Shown here one piece after another: positions 60,668 through 64,000 of a stretch of 64,000 bases of DNA. A model generated the notes under the pieces. That model saw nothing but the letters and a program-made list of their open reading frames with translations, was not told the DNA's origin and made no database searches. The stretch comes from Corbicula japonica (lineage: Eukaryota > Mollusca > Bivalvia > Venerida > Cyrenidae), in the NCBI GenBank assembly GCA_038501625.1, contig JAZAYU010000010.1, positions 1,860,001 to 1,924,000 on the forward strand, read 5' to 3'. The translations under genes were made by a program, and so were the position numbers. Within the stretch, counting starts at the first letter, position 1. Every line of letters starts with the position of its first letter.

Positions 60668-62826
60668 GTCAGCACAAAAACAAATTAAATGTTTAAGACA
60701 GTATAGAAAGAGCCGGACATTAATTTTATTCCAAACTGTAATGTTTAACTTAAAACAATGTCACGAAATATAATTACGTAAGTTGTTAAATAGACTAGCC
60801 ACTAGTCTGATAATTAGTTTGTTTTGTCGTTTTATTTATATTTTATACATCATAACAGAATTTTATTGTAGCCAGTCTATTTTCTATTATACTGCATTGA
60901 GAGAGATGTCTGAATAATCAGCTCAGATAGAGATGTAGACTGGCTCAAGACAATTAGTTGGAGAATTAATAAAAACAAAATACTTCATCGCCTGGAATCC
61001 AGGCCAGTTGTTAAACAAATTGTATCATGTTGGCGGTTATTATTATAAAGATCATTATATGCATTATATATTAGACAGCACATATGTGTCAAGATCAGAC
61101 AGCACATTTGTGTCCTGATCAGACAGCACAAATGTACAGGCTGATCTGGATCTACACTGTTCACACATGCAATAAAGGTCTTTCTATGGGGGTAAAGCCC
61201 AATATTATTTCATATCAACATAGCAGTATATGTATTTATGAAGTTTCTGTGTTAATGACAATTCTCAAAATAGCACTTTCTGACAATAATGATAACAGAA
61301 CTTAATGATTAGCACTCTTCTTTACAAATTTAGTTCTCAAAACTAATACTTACTGTTTTTCTGTTAATCCTTTACTCCATACATAAATCTTTACAGCAGT
61401 TAACTTTTTTGTTTCAATATGATATTTCTGACCAAGTTGGGACCAGTGTAGATCCAGTTTAGACAGCAAACTATGGATTAAAGTGTTAATTTTTATCTGA
61501 ACATAACTTCACACCAATGCCACATTTTAACCAAAACGGCTCACAAGGTTGGAATTTTATTTACAGCTATGCAGACAACTACATTGTAAAAATAGGTTTT
61601 ACATGTAATTTTTACTTCTGAAAACATAAAATAATTATGTCCCTTCTCAAAAACGTCTAAGTACACTTAAACTGTTAGAAATTCATTGTGACTGAGAATT
61701 TACAACAATAAATACCTATTCACCAAGGTGCAGACCATCTGGAAAACTAGCTAGGCAACTTGATGGCATTGTTCGACCAGAAACAAATTTATGTGAAATA
61801 TTGTTCGACCAGAAACAAATTTATGAGAAATATCTAACAAAATTAAAGCGTAGGTAACTGGACTTCCTATCTTTTCTTTTGCTTCTGTACGCATATTCAT
61901 CTTCTTTCATGGAATTTGTAAACTTTAACCTTTTACTCTATTATACGCCTTTTATCACATGAAATAACGTAGATCCAGATCAGGTGGCACATCCATACCG
62001 TCTTATCTGAATCTACACAGTTCACACCTTGGTAAGAAATAGCCTTCTGAATCCTAAGACGAACAGTTTAGATCCTGATCAGTCAGCAAGGATGTGCCGG
62101 CTGAACTGAATTTAACTGTTAGCACATGTGATAATACTTGTATATAAGGAGTAAAGGGTTAAAAACTGCTCAAGTCTGCAGGGAAAAAAAGAGGTCAGTC
62201 ATGTTACCGGATCTATGAATATTTCTTTATTACTCATTTGTTATGGTTACAAGAGCTCTGCAAATAGGCATAAACTTACAGATTCATACACAAATCTTTT
62301 ATTATATAGTATTTATAACCACATTTTGTACCTTTCACAAAAACAAACTGTTTTTTTTTTGTTAATCTAAAAACAAGAAATTCTCCCTACAACTGGAACT
62401 AGATATCTTTCGGTGATTCAGGCTAGTTTCCAACTGAAGACACAGTAATTTATCCCTTTGTCGCAACACTTGGCCAAATAACTGACACCACAAATATTGC
62501 AATCTCATCTCATGATGATGCCACCTGGATGTGTGTTATCAAGAGAATATATAAAAGAAATATTCTTTCGAATTGACTCTGAATTGTTTTAATTCCTGTA
62601 TTTGTAAGATACAACTATGAAATTTTTATCATAATTGCAACAACCAGCTATAATTGCTAGTGATGGCAGTGGCAAGTGTAACTGTAAGGGGAGGTAACCA
62701 AACAATAACTCTTAATAAAATATCTCCGTTATGACAGGATCCGATAGCACTTCACATGTGATAGTGTGATTATACAGTAACAACAACAACACTGTCAAAA
62801 CAAGTGTAACACAGATAGAGAAACAA
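60668..62826. other. Non-coding; probable 3' UTR/flank of a minus-strand gene plus dispersed repeats
   Basis: Contains several copies of the GATCAGACAGCA/GATCTACACTGTTCACA dispersed repeat (61095-61160, 61430-61460, 61970-62110) and a 33-bp local duplication of TGTTCGACCAGAAACAAATT (61769 and 61801). The part nearest 62826 would be the 3' UTR of the exon at 62827. No other gene was seen. Confidence 0.45.
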
Positions 62827-62910
62827 CTAGTGAATTCTGGTCAGTTCTTCCACCATCTTGACGAGGTCGTCAACGTTTGCATCCCTCTTCATTCCACTGC
62901 CGTCATCAAT
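62827..62910 (-). CDS. Terminal coding exon of an unidentified gene
   Basis: On the minus strand a T-rich tract (repeated GTT, then ATAG) is followed directly by an open frame of 27 codons and TAG. It reads IDDGSGMKRDANVDDL, then VKMVEELTRIH, an acidic, amphipathic-helix-like C-terminus with protein-like composition. It looks like a real conserved C-terminal exon, but I cannot name the protein. The preceding exons would lie to the right; none was recognised in 62913-64000. Confidence 0.5.
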   Translation of the reverse strand: MDDGSGMKRDANVDDLVKMVEELTRIH

Positions 62911-62912
62911 CT

Positions 62913-64000
62913 ATAACAACAACAACAACAACATTCATTCATGATGAATACAGCTATAATCTCTTTACATTATATCTAGGCCTTTATGGCTTGGGCGAAC
63001 AGTATGGATCTAGATCAGACAGGACATCTGTGCCACCTGATCAGGATCTAACTGTTCACTTTTTATTTCTTAGGTTAAATCTGATCAAACTGATCAGACA
63101 ACATAGATCAGCTGGCTGAACTGGATCTATATTGGTTGCACATGTGACAAAATGGGTGTTTACAAAGTGTGTTCGAAAGGTAATGAAAACATCATTTTTG
63201 CATTCATATTGATTAATAGTGTAAACATGCTACAGTGTATATGAATGGGGTCCTACCGATATACGGAGTTATCTCAATATTCTGTCTTAAGTTACCTCCC
63301 TTTGCAACGCGCACCTGTTACTGGGTAGTTCCGGTCTGAGAATGAGAATTAAAACATAATAGCGCAGTAGTCATCCATGGTCCTTTTCAATACGTTTTAA
63401 TAGGGTCTAGTTGGTTAGAGATCAGCAATATGCCTAATAACGTTTGATTATTATCACTGATTTGGAAACTAGATAGTTTTAAAAGGGCACCACATAGTAT
63501 TTCTCTTCAAACCATTATAGTAAGCTTGAGCGGTTTGTGTTCAACATCGTTATGTTCGACCCCGTAATTAATTAACAGATTACGCATTTCTCATGCTCAA
63601 AAAGGCAGGTTTGAGAAAGATAAAAGTTAGTAAACCTTAGAAAAGGTAGTTAATGAAAGTTATAATACTCGTATATGATTTAAATTTAAGTTTGACGTCC
63701 GCCAATATAACGACCATTCCTTTTTATGCATGTTCTTTCATGCCGATGATACATTTTTTAAAGGAATTAAAAGATTATTAATTACTGAGCCTTTTCCTAC
63801 AAATTTAATCCACATCATTTGGTTCACAGATTTGTGCCCTCTTCGTATTTTTTTAATGTGCTGCTCTCTTTCTTTAAACAAAAAAACAGTTCTTTCTTAT
63901 ATCATTTAGAACATATTCAAACATGGTTTCATAATGTTTTCACGTTTTCCTCTTTATTTCTGAATTTTTAGCTTAGTTAGTTTTACAATCAATTTTATTT
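62913..64000. other. Probable intron / no gene recognised
   Basis: Starts with (CAA)n just upstream of the minus-strand exon, then a dispersed GATCAG repeat cluster (63000-63130). The remainder is AT-rich without recognisable frames. Confidence 0.4.

Overview
This window is AT-rich animal nuclear DNA with GT-AG introns, long non-coding stretches and dense transposable elements. A bivalve mollusc is the most likely source. The reasons are the tandem Mab-21/cGAS-like receptor (cGLR) genes, a family strongly expanded in bivalves, and the type of dispersed repeats. This is inferred from families recognised by eye; no search was run.

The host-gene backbone is a tandem array of cGLR units. Copy A is cut by the left window edge, with only its last exon and 3' flank present (1-2760). 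Copy B (about 32460-41775) carries an intact 699-codon gene at 35998. Copy C (about 41937-50040) carries an intact 698-codon gene at 45132. Both proteins keep the nucleotidyltransferase GS motif and three acidic residues, the Mab-21 WRIS block, and a helical TPR-like C-terminus. Each gene has a splice acceptor one base before the ATG, a short 3' intron, and in A and B a 32-bp minisatellite downstream. B and C differ upstream: B keeps a CRE, a CCAAT box and a canonical donor for a 5' UTR exon. In C these are replaced or mutated, and a Penelope-like fragment lies just upstream of the gene.

Between A and B lie about 30 kb of inserted material. First comes a young Ty3/Gypsy element (3412-15072, minus strand) with near-identical LTRs, a tRNA-Pro type primer site, a polypurine tract and a 4-bp target duplication. 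Its pol order is integrase before reverse transcriptase (RT), and the RT is broken off by 6.3 kb of foreign DNA at a hammerhead-ribozyme-like motif. Then come a broken RecQ-like helicase fragment (16534), several TIR elements, a zinc-binding first exon (23548-23899), a 3.1-kb foldback element with 190-bp arrays (23988-27128), two tRNA-like SINE heads, and a decayed Penelope-like RT (28620-30250).

Transposons also sit inside the cGLR units. A decayed second Gypsy fragment, itself split by a MITE, lies in the putative first intron of gene B. Two different mariner-like elements lie close together in the paralogous 3' flanks of B and C. A Harbinger-type MITE lies upstream of gene C.

The right part (50-64 kb) holds nested TIR elements, a complete mariner (53742-55956) whose transposase is intact but split by two introns, tandem repeats carrying nuclear-receptor half-sites, a 3.6-kb TIR element containing a composite three-array repeat, and the last exon of an unidentified minus-strand gene at 62827-62910. 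Exact family names for most TIR elements are left open.
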